The position numbers were made by a program, and so were the translations under genes. The notes under the pieces were generated by a model. It was not told the origin of the DNA. It was given only the letters and a program-made list of their open reading frames with translations, and did no database searches. Source: Candidatus Undinarchaeales archaeon (GTDB lineage Archaea > SpSt-1190 > JASMDC01). From it: 64,000 nucleotides of DNA. Of the stretch, positions 51,006-60,921 are shown piece by piece. How positions within the stretch are numbered: position 1 is the stretch's first letter; every line of letters starts with the position of its first letter. The stretch spans positions 32,099-96,098 of the forward strand of contig JASMDC010000010.1 of assembly GCA_030753015.1 (NCBI GenBank), written 5' to 3'.

Positions 51006-51443
51006 TCAGGCAAGCCGCCCGGACTTGATATCGTCCAGCACACCGGACACTATCACCTCGAGCTCGCGACAGCATGCATCATAATGGTCCTGTCCTCGGC
51101 CGATAGGGTCCTCGATGTAGAGCGGGAGCACGTTGCTCGACGGAAAGCGTTCCTCGCAGTGGATGAGAGCGTCGGGGGCGTGGACAACAACGACCTCGGG
51201 CGAGCCCTCGACATCGTGGATGCTCCGTGGTGCCCGTCCATCGATGACCTCCTCCCAGCCGGGATGGCATGTCGCCACGGCGCGCACGGCCTCGGGCGAG
51301 GTGTACGCCGCGGGATGTACCCCTGCCGCCGAGTCCACCTCGACATCCAGACCACGCTCACGTACCAGACCCGTCGCAAGGGCGTGGGACATCGGGCTCC
51401 GGCAGGCGTTGGCCCAGCATACGAAGAGCACGCGCAAGGTCAT
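51006..51443 (-). CDS. low-molecular-weight protein tyrosine phosphatase / arsenate reductase family
   Basis: The 145-residue protein has the P-loop FVCWANACRSP: nucleophile Cys9 and Arg15 in C-x5-R. The usual GN is AN. YIEDPIGR holds the general-acid aspartate in DP. It may dephosphorylate tyrosine or reduce arsenate; extra cysteines (CHPGW, DACC) near the C-terminus resemble those used by thioredoxin-linked arsenate reductases, but this is only suggestive. A CTATAAGA box lies 27 bases upstream of ATG 51443. Confidence 0.82.
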   Translation of the reverse strand: MTLRVLFVCWANACRSPMSHALATGLVRERGLDVEVDSAAGVHPAAYTSPEAVRAVATCHPGWEEVIDGRAPRSIHDVEGSPEVVVVHAPDALIHCEERFPSSNVLPLYIEDPIGRGQDHYDACCRELEVIVSGVLDDIKSGRLA

Positions 51444-51478
51444 GAAGCTACACGGCACCCCAAGATTCTTATAGTTCA

Positions 51479-52432
51479 ATGGCCCGTGCTCCTGCCGTGA
51501 TCACGTCCGTCGTGGGTAGCTTCCCGGTCGAGGAAGGGCTCGACCGCACCGAGGCGCTGGCAGGGTTCTATGCAGGACGCCCCGTGGACCCCTTCGAGGG
51601 TGCCCTCCGCGAAGCCGTGGAGAGCCAGGTGGCCGCAGGTATCGACTGGGTCTCTGATGGCCAGGTCCGCGCCGACATGATCACCCTCTTCTCCGCCCAC
51701 ATCCCCGGGATGAAGGTGGCCGACGGGAGGACCACGGTGGTGGGCGCCATTGAACCACCCGCCCGGTCGATCACGCGCGGGGACATGCTCATGGCCAAGA
51801 GGTTCGCCGGGGACCAGGCCCGGGTCAAGGGCATCCTGACAGGACCGTCCACGATCGCCCTCTCCTGTGCTGTGGCCGACGGCTACCGGGACGAGCGGGA
51901 CCTTCAGCTCGTGCACGATATCGCCCGGGTGCTCCGTCGTGAGGCCGAGGAGCTGATCGCCAACGGTGCTGTCGCCGTCCAGATCGACGAGCCTTTCTTC
52001 TCCACCGGCGTGGACGAGCTCACCGCACGCCTGGCCGCGGTCGATTCGATCGCCAAGGGGCTTGCGGTGCCCGTTGCCATGCACGTGTGCGGGGACGTCA
52101 GCGACCTCATGGGCGATTTCCTCGCGCTCGAGCACGTCAATATCCTCGACCACGAGTTCGCTGCCTCGCCGCAGGTGCTGGATGCCATTAGCCGGGACGA
52201 TCTCGAAGGCTCGGGGAAGCGTGTCGGATACGGGTGCATCCGCTCGGACGATGCTACCGTGGAGGATGTGCCCACCATCGTCACGCGCATCCGGGCAGCG
52301 GTCTCCAAGCTCGGCGCAGAGAACCTCATCATCGATCCCGATTGCGGGCTGCGTGTGTTCCCTCGCGAAGTGGCCAGGGCGAAGCTCGAGAACATGGTGA
52401 AGGCCACCCGAGAGGTCGGTGGTAGTGAATGA
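51479..52432 (+). CDS. archaeal methionine synthase (MetE C-terminal domain-like)
   Basis: A 317-residue single-domain enzyme of the core MetE type, transferring a methyl group to homocysteine. Zinc ligands fit MHVCGDVS (His, Cys) near residue 202 and the later DPDCGLRVF cysteine near 290; DEPFF holds a conserved aspartate. Archaeal forms use methyl-cobalamin proteins or unknown donors instead of folate polyglutamate. The start may be ATG 51479 or GTG 51497: TTCTTATAG is only 11 bases before the ATG but 29 before the GTG, so the shorter form is quite possible. metV-metF in this window could supply methyl groups. Confidence 0.88.
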   Translation: MARAPAVITSVVGSFPVEEGLDRTEALAGFYAGRPVDPFEGALREAVESQVAAGIDWVSDGQVRADMITLFSAHIPGMKVADGRTTVVGAIEPPARSITRGDMLMAKRFAGDQARVKGILTGPSTIALSCAVADGYRDERDLQLVHDIARVLRREAEELIANGAVAVQIDEPFFSTGVDELTARLAAVDSIAKGLAVPVAMHVCGDVSDLMGDFLALEHVNILDHEFAASPQVLDAISRDDLEGSGKRVGYGCIRSDDATVEDVPTIVTRIRAAVSKLGAENLIIDPDCGLRVFPREVARAKLENMVKATREVGGSE

Positions 52433-52557
52433 GCAACGACGAACGCCCCTGGTCCGAGCGCAAGACCGGGTGGTGGGGCGGATTCTGGCTGCGCCAGGCA
52501 CTTCTCCCAGGGTGGCTGCGGGTCCTCTTGGATCAGTGGCGCTTCCGGGACAAGTAA
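52429..52557 (+). CDS. 42-residue Trp-rich protein coupled to methionine synthase
   Basis: ATG 52429 overlaps the methionine synthase stop in an ATGA, a sign of translational coupling. The product (SNDERPWSERKTGWWGGFW...) has six Trp in 42 residues and a basic amphipathic end (LRVLLDQWRFRDK). It is not in any family I know. It could be a small partner subunit. Confidence 0.6.
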   Translation: MSNDERPWSERKTGWWGGFWLRQALLPGWLRVLLDQWRFRDK

Positions 52558-52579
52558 TCCACCGTTCGTCCGCTCCCGG

Positions 52580-55321
52580 TTACTTCCCGTAGGACGGCCC
52601 GATGTCAACACGCCGGAGCAGGTTCGCGTTGGTGACCACCGTGATGGAGCTTGTGGCCATGGCCACCTCGGCCAGTGCGGGGTGCATCAGTCCCCCGATG
52701 GCCAGAGGGATCATCACCACGTTGTAGAAGAACGCCCAGAAGAGGTTCTGTCGGATCTTGGTGAACGTGGCCCTGCTGAGCTTGACGGCCGTGACAACGC
52801 CGGAGAGGTCTCCACGCACCAGCGTCACGTCCGACGCCTCGATGGCAATGTCCGTCCCGGTCCCGATGGCGATCCCGACGTTGGCCTGGGTGAGCGCGGG
52901 GGCGTCATTGATCCCATCCCCCACCATTGCCACCTGGCCGACCTCCTCCTGCAGCCGTCGTATCTCGTCCACCTTCCCGTCGGGCAGCACCTCTGAGAGC
53001 ACCCTGCTGATGCCCACCTTCCGAGCGATGGCGGCGGCGGTGCGCTTGTTGTCGCCCGTGATCATCGCTGTCTCGAGCCCGAGCTCCTCGAGCTCGCGGA
53101 TGGCATTGATGGAGTCCTCCTTCAGGGTGTCGGCCACGGCCACTACCCCTTTGAGCTTCCCCTCGTCGGCCACGAGCATGGCGGTCCTCCCCTCGCCCTC
53201 CAGCCGCGCCATCTCCTCCTCGAGCGGGTTCGGATCGATGCCGTTCTCGCGCATCAGGAGCCTGCTCCCCACGAGCACCCGGCGGCCCTCCAGGGTCGCC
53301 TGCACCCCTTTCCCGCGGATGGCCGTGAAGTCGGCAGGCTGTGCGAGCTCAAGCTCCCTGTCCTCGGCACCGGTGACGACGGACCTGCCTAGCGGGTGCT
53401 CACTGCCCTGCTCGACGGATGCGGACAGCCTCAGCACCTCGTCCTCGGACACCTGGTCATCTACCGGGACGACATCGGTCAGCTCCGGCCTGCCCTTCGT
53501 GATGGTGCCTGTCTTGTCGAACACGACGGTGTGCACGTCCTTGAGGGTCTGGATCGCTTCGCCCTGGCGGATGAGGACGCCGTTCTCGGCGCCGATCCCT
53601 GTACCGACCATCAGAACAGTTGGCGTCGCCAATCCCAATGCGCATGGGCAGGCGATGACAAGGACGGACACAGTAGCGATGATGGCCAGGGTCGTGGTCT
53701 CCAGCTCAGGATTCACCCACGGGAGGAACTCCTGTGCTTGGACGAGCAGGGGCCTGAAGAGGTTGGGGACGGTGAGCCATGCGACGAAAGTAAGGACGGC
53801 CATCACGATCACGATGGGCACGAACACTCCCGTGACCCTGTCCGCGAACTCCTGGATGGGTACCTTGGAGCCCTGGGCCTCCTCGACCATCCTGATCACC
53901 TGGGATAGGAACGTGTCACGTCCGATCTTCGTGGCCCTGACCTTGAGGAGTCCCTCCTGGTTGACCGTCGCACCGATCAACTCGCTGCCCTCCCGCTTGT
54001 TCACGGGCATGGATTCGCCCGTGGCCATGGACTCGTCCACGGCGCTCTCGCCTTCGATGACGATGCCGTCGGTGGGGATCTTCTCTCCCGGTCGCACCAC
54101 CATGACGTCGCCCACGGACACCTGCTCCATGGGGACCTCTACCTCCTTACCGTCCACGAGCACGCGGGCGGTCTTTGCACCCAGCTCCAGAAGCTTGCGG
54201 ATGGCCTGGGATGCGCGCCCCTTGGCAGAGGTCTCGATGTACCGGCCCGTGAGGTGGATGGCCATGATCATGGCCGACACGCCCGCATAGCTTGCCACGG
54301 GGATGAAGTACTTGATGGGACCTGTGATGAACGAGGCTCCCGTGCCCATCGCGATGAGGACGTCCATGTTGGCGCTCCCGTGGATCACCGAGGCGAATGC
54401 CGAGCGGTATGTGTCCCTACCCACCCAGAAGAGGACCGGGATGGCCAGGACGATCATCCCCAGCTCGAACACAGCCATGGACGGCCAGGCGATCCCCCAC
54501 ACCATCTCGGGGACCATCCAGGCCATTATGGGGCCGGTGAAGGCCCAGGCGATCACCATCTTGCGGTAGGCGTCGGCCATCTTCCGCTCCTCGCGCTCGA
54601 CAGCGTCGTCCTTCTGTGTGGCCTCGTCCGCAACACTCAGGGCCTCGTAGCCCGCGTGGGAGATGGCCTTGGCGAAATCGGCATACCCCGTGGTCGAGGA
54701 ATCGTACGTTATGGTCGCCTTCTCGGATGCAAGGTTGACGTTGGCCTCGCTGACACCGTCCACCTTGTTCAATGACTTCTCGATGGCAGCTGAGCAGGCG
54801 GCGCATGTCATGCCTCCGACGTTGACGATGATCTTTGATTCATTATGCTCGACGCCGTATCCGGTGTCGGTGACCGCCTCCTCCAGGTCCTCCACCGTGA
54901 CAACGTCAGGATCATACTCCACTGTGGCCTTCTCGGTCGCGATATTGACGCTGGCAATGCGGACCCCGTCGACCTTGTTCAGCGCCTTCTCCACGGCGGA
55001 AGAGCAGGACGCGCACGTCATGCCCGTGATGGGCAGGATGACCTTCAGCCCTTCGCCTTCACTCTCCTTCTTTTCCTCGGGCTCAGGTCGTGGCTCCGGC
55101 TCGACCTTTCGATCTCCCTTGACCGTGTATCCGGCCTCCTCAACGGTCTCGCGCATTGTATCGAGCGATGCATTTGCAGGATCGTACTCCACGGTGGCCT
55201 GCTGTTTCTCAAGGTCGACCTCGACCTCGCCCACGCCCTCCAGCTCCGAGAGCGCTTTGTGGACGCGCTTCTGGCAGTGCTCGCAGGTCATGCCCTCGAT
55301 ATCGAGTGCAGTACGTTCCAT
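52580..55321 (-). CDS. copA: copper-translocating P1B-type ATPase with three N-terminal metal-binding domains
   Basis: The 913-residue pump has three HMA domains with GMTCEHC, GMTCASC and GMTCAAC motifs, joined by a charged Pro/Glu linker between the first two. The membrane CPC ([11 protein letters not shown]), phosphorylation site DKTGT, and hinge [12 protein letters not shown] are all intact, predicting Cu(I) export. ATG 55321 is preferred to 55339, because GAATATAAAATC is too near the latter; the message then has a short leader with a GAGGGGA. It is divergent from the paralogous pair at 55448/56248. Confidence 0.93.
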   Translation of the reverse strand: MERTALDIEGMTCEHCQKRVHKALSELEGVGEVEVDLEKQQATVEYDPANASLDTMRETVEEAGYTVKGDRKVEPEPRPEPEEKKESEGEGLKVILPITGMTCASCSSAVEKALNKVDGVRIASVNIATEKATVEYDPDVVTVEDLEEAVTDTGYGVEHNESKIIVNVGGMTCAACSAAIEKSLNKVDGVSEANVNLASEKATITYDSSTTGYADFAKAISHAGYEALSVADEATQKDDAVEREERKMADAYRKMVIAWAFTGPIMAWMVPEMVWGIAWPSMAVFELGMIVLAIPVLFWVGRDTYRSAFASVIHGSANMDVLIAMGTGASFITGPIKYFIPVASYAGVSAMIMAIHLTGRYIETSAKGRASQAIRKLLELGAKTARVLVDGKEVEVPMEQVSVGDVMVVRPGEKIPTDGIVIEGESAVDESMATGESMPVNKREGSELIGATVNQEGLLKVRATKIGRDTFLSQVIRMVEEAQGSKVPIQEFADRVTGVFVPIVIVMAVLTFVAWLTVPNLFRPLLVQAQEFLPWVNPELETTTLAIIATVSVLVIACPCALGLATPTVLMVGTGIGAENGVLIRQGEAIQTLKDVHTVVFDKTGTITKGRPELTDVVPVDDQVSEDEVLRLSASVEQGSEHPLGRSVVTGAEDRELELAQPADFTAIRGKGVQATLEGRRVLVGSRLLMRENGIDPNPLEEEMARLEGEGRTAMLVADEGKLKGVVAVADTLKEDSINAIRELEELGLETAMITGDNKRTAAAIARKVGISRVLSEVLPDGKVDEIRRLQEEVGQVAMVGDGINDAPALTQANVGIAIGTGTDIAIEASDVTLVRGDLSGVVTAVKLSRATFTKIRQNLFWAFFYNVVMIPLAIGGLMHPALAEVAMATSSITVVTNANLLRRVDIGPSYGK

Positions 55322-55447
55322 GTCGGTCCCCTCTTCCATGCTCTACTGATTTTATATTCTATTGGCATTTGGCCGGAGGTTCGCTCCACCCCAAGACCAG
55401 ATATATAACCGGAACCCCGGCGCTGCCCTCACTGGAAGGAGATACCC

Positions 55448-56176
55448 ATGGAGATAGATTTCTACGAAGTACCCGGCACGGGGAACTATGTCTGCACGAG
55501 CGAGAGGGTCCACACGACCGGCCTCGGACGCTTCGTCGGCATTAACCAGACCTATGACCTGTTCACCAAACTCAACGACGATATAGCGGGCGAGGAAGGA
55601 TACGGCATCACCCTCCACACGTCCGATGCCCAGACCGAGAGCTTCGAGAGCTACAAGGAGGATCTCGCATCACTGCAGTCGACCTACGAGGGCAAGCGGA
55701 ACTCCGACGGTTTCATCGCTGGGATGTTCGGTCTCCTCCAGGCATCGGGAGGTGCCACTGGTATCGGCGTTGCGATCACGGCGTGGATGGGAACCAGCGC
55801 CTACTTCGAGCATCAGACAGCGAGCAAGATCAAGTCGTTCAAGGAGCACGTGCCCGAGACGAAGGTCGAGACCAATGATGCCCTGGCCGAGCTGCGCTCG
55901 CTCTACACCGAGCTGGACATCGAGGGCAAGCGCGACGAGATAAACGACCGGTTCACCGAGCTGAGCGGCTGGCGCAAGCTCTTCCCCGACAAGGAGTTCA
56001 AGGAGTTCCAGGCACAGAAGCTCGACGAGATCACCGCAGCCTACTCGCAGCTCACGGATCGCTCCTTCGAGCTGGCCCGAGAGACGGGCAACGACGACCT
56101 CAAGCTCGTTGCCTCCACCTATAGCAACCTCGCTAAGGGCCATTCGATCCCGCTCATCTTCGGATTCGCCGAGTGA
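55448..56176 (+). CDS. unknown protein, paralogue A
   Basis: A 242-residue protein with an N-terminal beta segment (EIDFYEVPGTGNYVCTSERV), a hydrophobic Gly-rich stretch (FIAGMFGLLQASGGATGIGVAITAW) that may be a membrane hairpin, and a long helical C-terminus. It pairs with the next gene. AAGGAGAT before the ATG is a clear ribosome binding site, and ATATATAACC lies about 45 bases upstream. It is divergent from copA, but there is no metal motif; one cysteine. Confidence 0.65.
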   Translation: MEIDFYEVPGTGNYVCTSERVHTTGLGRFVGINQTYDLFTKLNDDIAGEEGYGITLHTSDAQTESFESYKEDLASLQSTYEGKRNSDGFIAGMFGLLQASGGATGIGVAITAWMGTSAYFEHQTASKIKSFKEHVPETKVETNDALAELRSLYTELDIEGKRDEINDRFTELSGWRKLFPDKEFKEFQAQKLDEITAAYSQLTDRSFELARETGNDDLKLVASTYSNLAKGHSIPLIFGFAE

Positions 56177-56247
56177 GCGGGGGATTGACCCGCTGGAGAA
56201 AAGTATAAATAGCGGCAAGGGGCGCAGAGGCGGTCTGGTAGGAAACT

Positions 56248-56985
56248 ATGGACATCGAGTTCTATGAGGTCCCGGGAACGAATCGGTACGTATGTACCAC
56301 CGAGACCGCGAGCACCTCGTTCCTCGAACGGCTGGTGGGCAAGAACGACACCTACGTCCTGCTCGACAAGCTCAACGACGCCATCGACGACGCGGATGAC
56401 TATCATGTCGGTGTACACACCGCGGGCGGAACGTATGTGGCCAACGAGCAGTTCAACGACGTCCTCGACGATTTTGCTAAGCAGCACGGCTTCAAGCGGA
56501 ACATGGACGCCCTCTTCACCGGCGTGTGGACGTACGCCGGGCTGGCGGGCGGACTGAGCCCCTTCTACCTCGGCCTGGCCGCATGGATGGCGGCCGATAC
56601 CTACTACCATCACGCGACCGCGAGCGAGGCCAAGGCGTTCAAGGAGAATCTGGACGACCACTACGGTGTCGAACGGGACGATGCCCTCCAGGAACTGCAC
56701 AATCTCGCCCACGAACTCGACGTCGCCGGCACCCGGCGAGAGCTTGTGCAGAAGCATGGCGAGCAGTCACTCTTCCGAAAGGTGCTGCCGAGCAAGGAGG
56801 TCAAGGCCTTCTACGATGAGAAGAACGCCGAGCTCTCGTCCAAGTTCACGACGTTGAAGGAGCGTGCCTACGAGCTCGCCGAGGAGCGAGGTGACCCGAA
56901 CCTGCGTGTCGTGGGCGACGTGTACACGCTCATGGCCGAGGACAAGCTCAAGGGCCCGGACTTCATCTTCGCGCTCCCCGAATAG
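56248..56985 (+). CDS. unknown protein, paralogue B
   Basis: A 245-residue paralogue of the preceding gene: same opening (DIEFYEVPGTNRYVCTTETA), hydrophobic middle (TYAGLAGGLSPFYLGLAAWM), a FKENLDD-type helix and FALPE end matching FGFAE. It has its own TATA element (AGTATAAATAG). The two share about a third of their residues by eye. Duplication with divergence suggests the pair forms a hetero-oligomer or has condition-specific forms. Confidence 0.65.
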   Translation: MDIEFYEVPGTNRYVCTTETASTSFLERLVGKNDTYVLLDKLNDAIDDADDYHVGVHTAGGTYVANEQFNDVLDDFAKQHGFKRNMDALFTGVWTYAGLAGGLSPFYLGLAAWMAADTYYHHATASEAKAFKENLDDHYGVERDDALQELHNLAHELDVAGTRRELVQKHGEQSLFRKVLPSKEVKAFYDEKNAELSSKFTTLKERAYELAEERGDPNLRVVGDVYTLMAEDKLKGPDFIFALPE

Positions 56986-57134
56986 GGTCCGTACGCCCGA
57001 TACGATCCGGCGTGAGCGTCAGCATTTTCATCGAGGAGCGGGTTTGTGTCGCCCCAGAGCCCATGTGGAGGCCGCTCGAGGCCGGGAGGGAGATAATAAA
57101 AAGACTATGATACTCGTGGTGGCAGGTGCATCAC

Positions 57135-58358
57135 ATGGTCGAGACGGTATTTGAGCTTCGCGGGCATATCATTGACTCTCTCATCCTTTCCCGGGTGTTC
57201 GGGGCTATCATGGACCTGGGCGGCGAGTTCGAGATCCTCGAGTTCAAGATAGGACGTTCCAAGACCGAGCACAGCTACACCCGGATGCGGCTGATAGCAG
57301 AGGACGACCACAAGCTCCATGCCATCATGGAGGAGCTCCAGAAGCTGGGCGCCACAGAGACCACCGTTAAGGATGCATCGATGGTCGAGGTGACGATGGC
57401 GGGTGTTGCTCCAGAGCACTTCTACTCCACGACCAATCACCAGACCTGGGTGCATCTGGGGGACGACTGGGTTCATGTCGAGGGCACCGAGATGGACTGC
57501 ATCATAGTCGTCGACGACGGGAAGGCGCGGACCGTACCCATGGGAAAGCTCCAGGTCGGTGACCGAGTGGTCGTCAGTTCCAATGGCATCAAGATCCACC
57601 TCCCGGAGCGGTCACGATCGGCGGATGTATTCGAGTTCATGTCGTCGATAGCCAGCTCCGAGAAGCCCACCGAGACATTGGTGGGGAAGGTGGCCCAGGC
57701 GATCCGGGACGTCAAGGACCGGGACCAGAAGCTGGTCGTTGTCGCAGGCCCTGCCGTAGTGCACACCGGTGGTCGCGAGGCACTTGCCGCTCTCGTGCGC
57801 GAGGGCTATGTGGACGTCCTCTTTGCGGGGAACGCGCTGGCGGTGCACGACATCGAGGTCGCTCTCATGGGAACGTCCCTGGGAGTGGACCTCAAGGGTG
57901 CATTCTGCCACGAGGGTGGACATCGTCATCACCTTATCGCCATCAACACGGTCCGCCGCGAAGGCTCGATCGCCGCTGCGGTGGAGCATGGGCTCGTCAA
58001 GGACGGCGTGATGCATGCTTGTATAACCTCCGGTGTCCCCTTCGTGCTCGCGGGCTCCATCAGGGACGACGGACCTCTCCCAGAGGTCATCACCGACGTA
58101 ATGGAGGCCCAGGACGCCATGCGCAAGGCGCTGGAAGGATGCGGGCTGGTGCTGATGCTCTCGACGCTCCTCCACAGCGTCGCCGTGGGCAACATGATCC
58201 CCTCCCACGTCAAGACCATCTGCGTGGACATCAACCCGGCTTCTGTCACCAAGCTTCTGGACCGGGGCAGTGCCCAGGCCATCGGCATCACCACGGACGT
58301 GGGCCTCTTCCTACCAAAGCTGAGGGACGAGCTCCTGGGAGCCAAGGGCGGGGCGTAG
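57135..58358 (+). CDS. archaeal ornithine cyclodeaminase / LOR-SDH-family protein (TIGR00300-like)
   Basis: A 407-residue protein. Residues 1-100 match the N-terminal LOR domain (ETVFELRGHIIDSLILSRVF), residues 195-400 form the NAD-binding half (VVVAGPAVVHTGG, LFAGNALAVHDIE). Members of this archaeal family convert ornithine to proline, and are related to cyanobacterial ArgZ/AgrE C-terminal domains. AGGTG lies before ATG 57135, which is chosen over GTG 57126. AATAAAAAG lies 37 bases upstream. Confidence 0.8.
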   Translation: MVETVFELRGHIIDSLILSRVFGAIMDLGGEFEILEFKIGRSKTEHSYTRMRLIAEDDHKLHAIMEELQKLGATETTVKDASMVEVTMAGVAPEHFYSTTNHQTWVHLGDDWVHVEGTEMDCIIVVDDGKARTVPMGKLQVGDRVVVSSNGIKIHLPERSRSADVFEFMSSIASSEKPTETLVGKVAQAIRDVKDRDQKLVVVAGPAVVHTGGREALAALVREGYVDVLFAGNALAVHDIEVALMGTSLGVDLKGAFCHEGGHRHHLIAINTVRREGSIAAAVEHGLVKDGVMHACITSGVPFVLAGSIRDDGPLPEVITDVMEAQDAMRKALEGCGLVLMLSTLLHSVAVGNMIPSHVKTICVDINPASVTKLLDRGSAQAIGITTDVGLFLPKLRDELLGAKGGA

Positions 58359-58419
58359 CTGGTCCGGGTGCCGACCTGCCCGGAATACACACTTAAGCTT
58401 CAGCGCCGTTCCTCGGAGC

Positions 58420-59163
58420 ATGAACGTCCTCGTACTCGGCGAGCCCGAATCGGCCTTCAGATACATCCACGCCGTCATTGATGCCCGCGGGTTCTTTTTC
58501 ATGCACATCCCCGTGAACGGGCTCGGGACGATGCCAGCAAAGTCCACATGGCTCGATTCGTTCGACGCTGTCCTGCTCAGCGACGTCCCCGCCGTCGAGC
58601 TCGGCGTGGAGCGGATGAAAGCGCTCAAGGACTTCGTGGAACGTGGCGGCGGCCTAGGGATGGTCGGCGGGTGGTGGTCCTTCACCGGTACCAAGGGAGA
58701 GTACCGAGGGACGCCCGTCGAGGACGTGATGCCCGTGCGCTGCTCCCCCGTAGATGACCGGGTCAATGATCCCAACGGGTACAAGATGGTCAGGACGCAG
58801 GACCATTTCCTCATCGAGGGATTGCCGTGGCATGATGCACCCACCATCTGTGGATTCAACAGAATCGAACCCAAGGCCGGCGCCCAGGTCCTGCTGACGG
58901 CCCGGCGAATCGAGCCCGTGGGAAAGGACCGGGTGGAGGGAGTGCGCCTGGCGGAGCAGGAACATCCACTATTGGTGGTCGGCGACCACGGACGAGGGAG
59001 GACACTCGCCTTGGCCACGGACCTCGCGCCCCACTGGGTGGGCGGGCTGGTGGACTGGGGCGCCGAGCGCGTCGAGCTGGACGGGACCGAGGTGGGCGAC
59101 CTGTACATCACGTTCGTGGGCCGGATGCTCGAATGGCTTGGTGGAGATGGGCATCAGAGATAA
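58420..59163 (+). CDS. class I glutamine amidotransferase-like protein (ThuA/DUF1355-like)
   Basis: A 247-residue flavodoxin-like protein: NVLVLGEPESAFRYIH, FDAVLLSDVP and a GGGLGMVGGWWSFTG nucleophile-elbow region where the catalytic Cys of true amidotransferases is replaced by Gly-Gly-Trp-Trp. Catalysis by the amidotransferase mechanism is thus unlikely. CACTTAAGC lies 26 bases upstream of the ATG, a leaderless pattern. The tRNA-derived repeat region begins just past its stop. Confidence 0.65.
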   Translation: MNVLVLGEPESAFRYIHAVIDARGFFFMHIPVNGLGTMPAKSTWLDSFDAVLLSDVPAVELGVERMKALKDFVERGGGLGMVGGWWSFTGTKGEYRGTPVEDVMPVRCSPVDDRVNDPNGYKMVRTQDHFLIEGLPWHDAPTICGFNRIEPKAGAQVLLTARRIEPVGKDRVEGVRLAEQEHPLLVVGDHGRGRTLALATDLAPHWVGGLVDWGAERVELDGTEVGDLYITFVGRMLEWLGGDGHQR

Positions 59164-59170
59164 GCTGGAT

Positions 59171-59209
59171 CGCCGGTCGGGATCTGAGCGCACATTAGGG
59201 GACAAATGA
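59171..59209. repeat. tRNA-Gly 3'-end-derived repeat, copy R1
   Basis: CGCCGGTCGGGAT is identical to the T-arm/acceptor end of tRNA-Gly at 61512-61524, and the flank CACATTAGGGGACAAATGA is shared with R2 and R3. Same orientation as the other copies. Confidence 0.75.
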
Positions 59210-59280
59210 AGGGGGCACGTCAGCAATGATGGTTCGATCCTCACCAACCTTAATATTGGTTTGGGACCTGCAATAATGCA

Positions 59281-60213
59281 ATGAATAATCTTCAGGACAC
59301 ATCTCAAACCGTAATAACATGCTACGACCTATTGGACGCTGCCTTGGCAGGAGGAGTAGAGGATTTTACGGATGGGAAGTATTCTGGAAATCCCTCATGT
59401 TCATACGAGGATGCGCAACGGAACCAGGCAGAATGGCTGTTGGATCAGATCAAATGCAGGAAAGGAAGCCATATCCTGGATATAGGTTGCGGAAACGGAA
59501 GGATATTGAAAGCTGCAAGGGACCGTGGAGCTCATGCGGTGGGCATCACCATTTCCAAGCAGCAAATCAAGAGGAACAAGGATAAGGGTCTGGACGCACA
59601 TTTGATGAATTATCGGAACATCCCACAGGATTGGGACCATGCATTTGACGGAGTGATCGCGAACGGATCTGTAGAGCATTTTGTTCAGGTGCAGGATGCG
59701 ATCGATGGGAAACAGGATCGGATCTACGAAGAGATGTTCGGGATCTGTCATCGGATCCTCAGACATGGAGGCTACCTAGCAACAACGATGATTCATTTCA
59801 ATCAACCTGTCGATCCACATGAGATCTGTAAGGGATCAAGAGCACATTCCAGAGGCTCCGATGATTTCCATTTTGCAAAAGTACTCCAGGAGGATTTCGG
59901 AGGATGGTATCCGGTAGAAGGGCAGCTCAAGAAATGTGGAAGCGACTACTTTGATCTTGAATATCATGAAGATGGTACACAGGATTATCATTGGACCTCT
60001 GAATTCTGGTTGTCCGAGATGAAAAGGCAAACACTAGTGAATCCGAAGGTGTGGACCGCGCTTCTAAGTAAATTAAGGCATAAACAAAGGGGAACTATCG
60101 GTATGTTGGATAATCTGATAATCGCTCAGTCATGGATGTGGCAATTCAGAGAGCGAGAGAATAATGGAACCCCAACGAAGCTGTTCCGGGACGTTTGGAA
60201 ACGAAAAGACTGA
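59281..60213 (+). CDS. SAM-dependent methyltransferase (CMAS-like), AT-rich
   Basis: A 310-residue class I methyltransferase: SAM motif ILDIGCGNGRIL near residue 64, GITISKQQIKRN as motif II of the cyclopropane-fatty-acid-synthase type, and DGVIANGSVEHF. Target may be a lipid or a natural product. The gene is clearly richer in A+T than all neighbours, and it is set between copies R1 and R2 of the tRNA-derived repeat, so it was probably acquired. TTAATATTGG lies about 28 bases before ATG 59281. Confidence 0.82.
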   Translation: MNNLQDTSQTVITCYDLLDAALAGGVEDFTDGKYSGNPSCSYEDAQRNQAEWLLDQIKCRKGSHILDIGCGNGRILKAARDRGAHAVGITISKQQIKRNKDKGLDAHLMNYRNIPQDWDHAFDGVIANGSVEHFVQVQDAIDGKQDRIYEEMFGICHRILRHGGYLATTMIHFNQPVDPHEICKGSRAHSRGSDDFHFAKVLQEDFGGWYPVEGQLKKCGSDYFDLEYHEDGTQDYHWTSEFWLSEMKRQTLVNPKVWTALLSKLRHKQRGTIGMLDNLIIAQSWMWQFRERENNGTPTKLFRDVWKRKD

Positions 60214-60338
60214 TCGATCACGTTGCTCTTTCCACATAGGATCCCACTATCCGACCGTAGGAGTAATTGAACCAGAGCCTCACAAGGCTGTTCCTCGATA
60301 GAGCCGTCGTGGAGGTCCAGTGCCTCATCGATGACCCG
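60214..60338. other. non-coding gap after the methyltransferase
   Basis: Nothing recognisable is seen here; it joins the methyltransferase stop to the frameshifted relic. Confidence 0.4.
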
Positions 60339-60684
60339 TTACATTTCCATTGGCTCGCCGATGGTCCCGTAAGGGCCCAGGTCCGTGGGCGTGTAGGTAG
60401 CGTTGGTGGGGGGGGGTTGGGATGAACTTGTCCCCGTATGACACTTGGTGCTCATGGGTCTGGTTGAAGCTCTCCAGACGAGGATTGATGCGGTCAATGA
60501 CCTCCATGGCGACATCGTACTGCCATTGCTTGTGGCACTCGCCGCTGACGGCAACATACTTGTTCTCCCGGCCGCCCTCGCCATTGGTGGCATCTATCGT
60601 GTGATCGTTCTTATTCGTAGTGTCGATCCGGAATCTGCAGTCCGGTAGAAAGAATGGTGCGCCGGTCGGGAACAAAGCCCACAT
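60339..60684 (-). pseudogene. possible frameshifted relic gene
   Basis: Two minus-strand frames can be joined at the G9 run around 60408-60416: the upstream part ends HQVSYGDKFIPTPP and continues in the other frame as TNATYTPTDLGPYGTIGEP. The product is not known to me. Its upstream end lies in repeat R2, so it may have been cut by a recombination event. Sequencing error at the homopolymer is the alternative. Confidence 0.3.
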
Positions 60685-60699
60685 TTACGGGCAAATGAG
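60653..60699. repeat. tRNA-Gly 3'-end-derived repeat, copy R2
   Basis: AATGGTGCGCCGGTCGGGA (60653-60671) is identical to 61506-61524, including five bases beyond the tRNA 3' end. The following ACATTTACGGGCAAATGA resembles the flank of R1. Confidence 0.8.
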
Positions 60700-60921
60700 A
60701 GGGGAGACGGGAGCGGGGATCGCTATCCGTCTGATTGTATCGAGACGGAATCCATGAAATGGTGGATGGCGGGATCGCTGTCGGGAAAAAGAAGGCATGA
60801 CATCCACGTATCCGGCCTGAATCTGAACATGTACCGGCAGGATTCGTCCGAGGAAAGGTTTATATCAGCCAAGCGGTATCTATCCAATAGAGGGAATCCA
60901 ATACAGTCAGGAGTGAGGGAA

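Noticed and set aside
52758..54290. 510-codon plus-strand open frame
   Set aside because: It lies antisense to the copper ATPase and has Ser/Thr-rich shadow composition.
59171..59190. Second tRNA-Gly gene suggested by the tRNA-like sequence
   Set aside because: Only the T-arm/acceptor 3' part is present; there is no anticodon arm or 5' acceptor strand.
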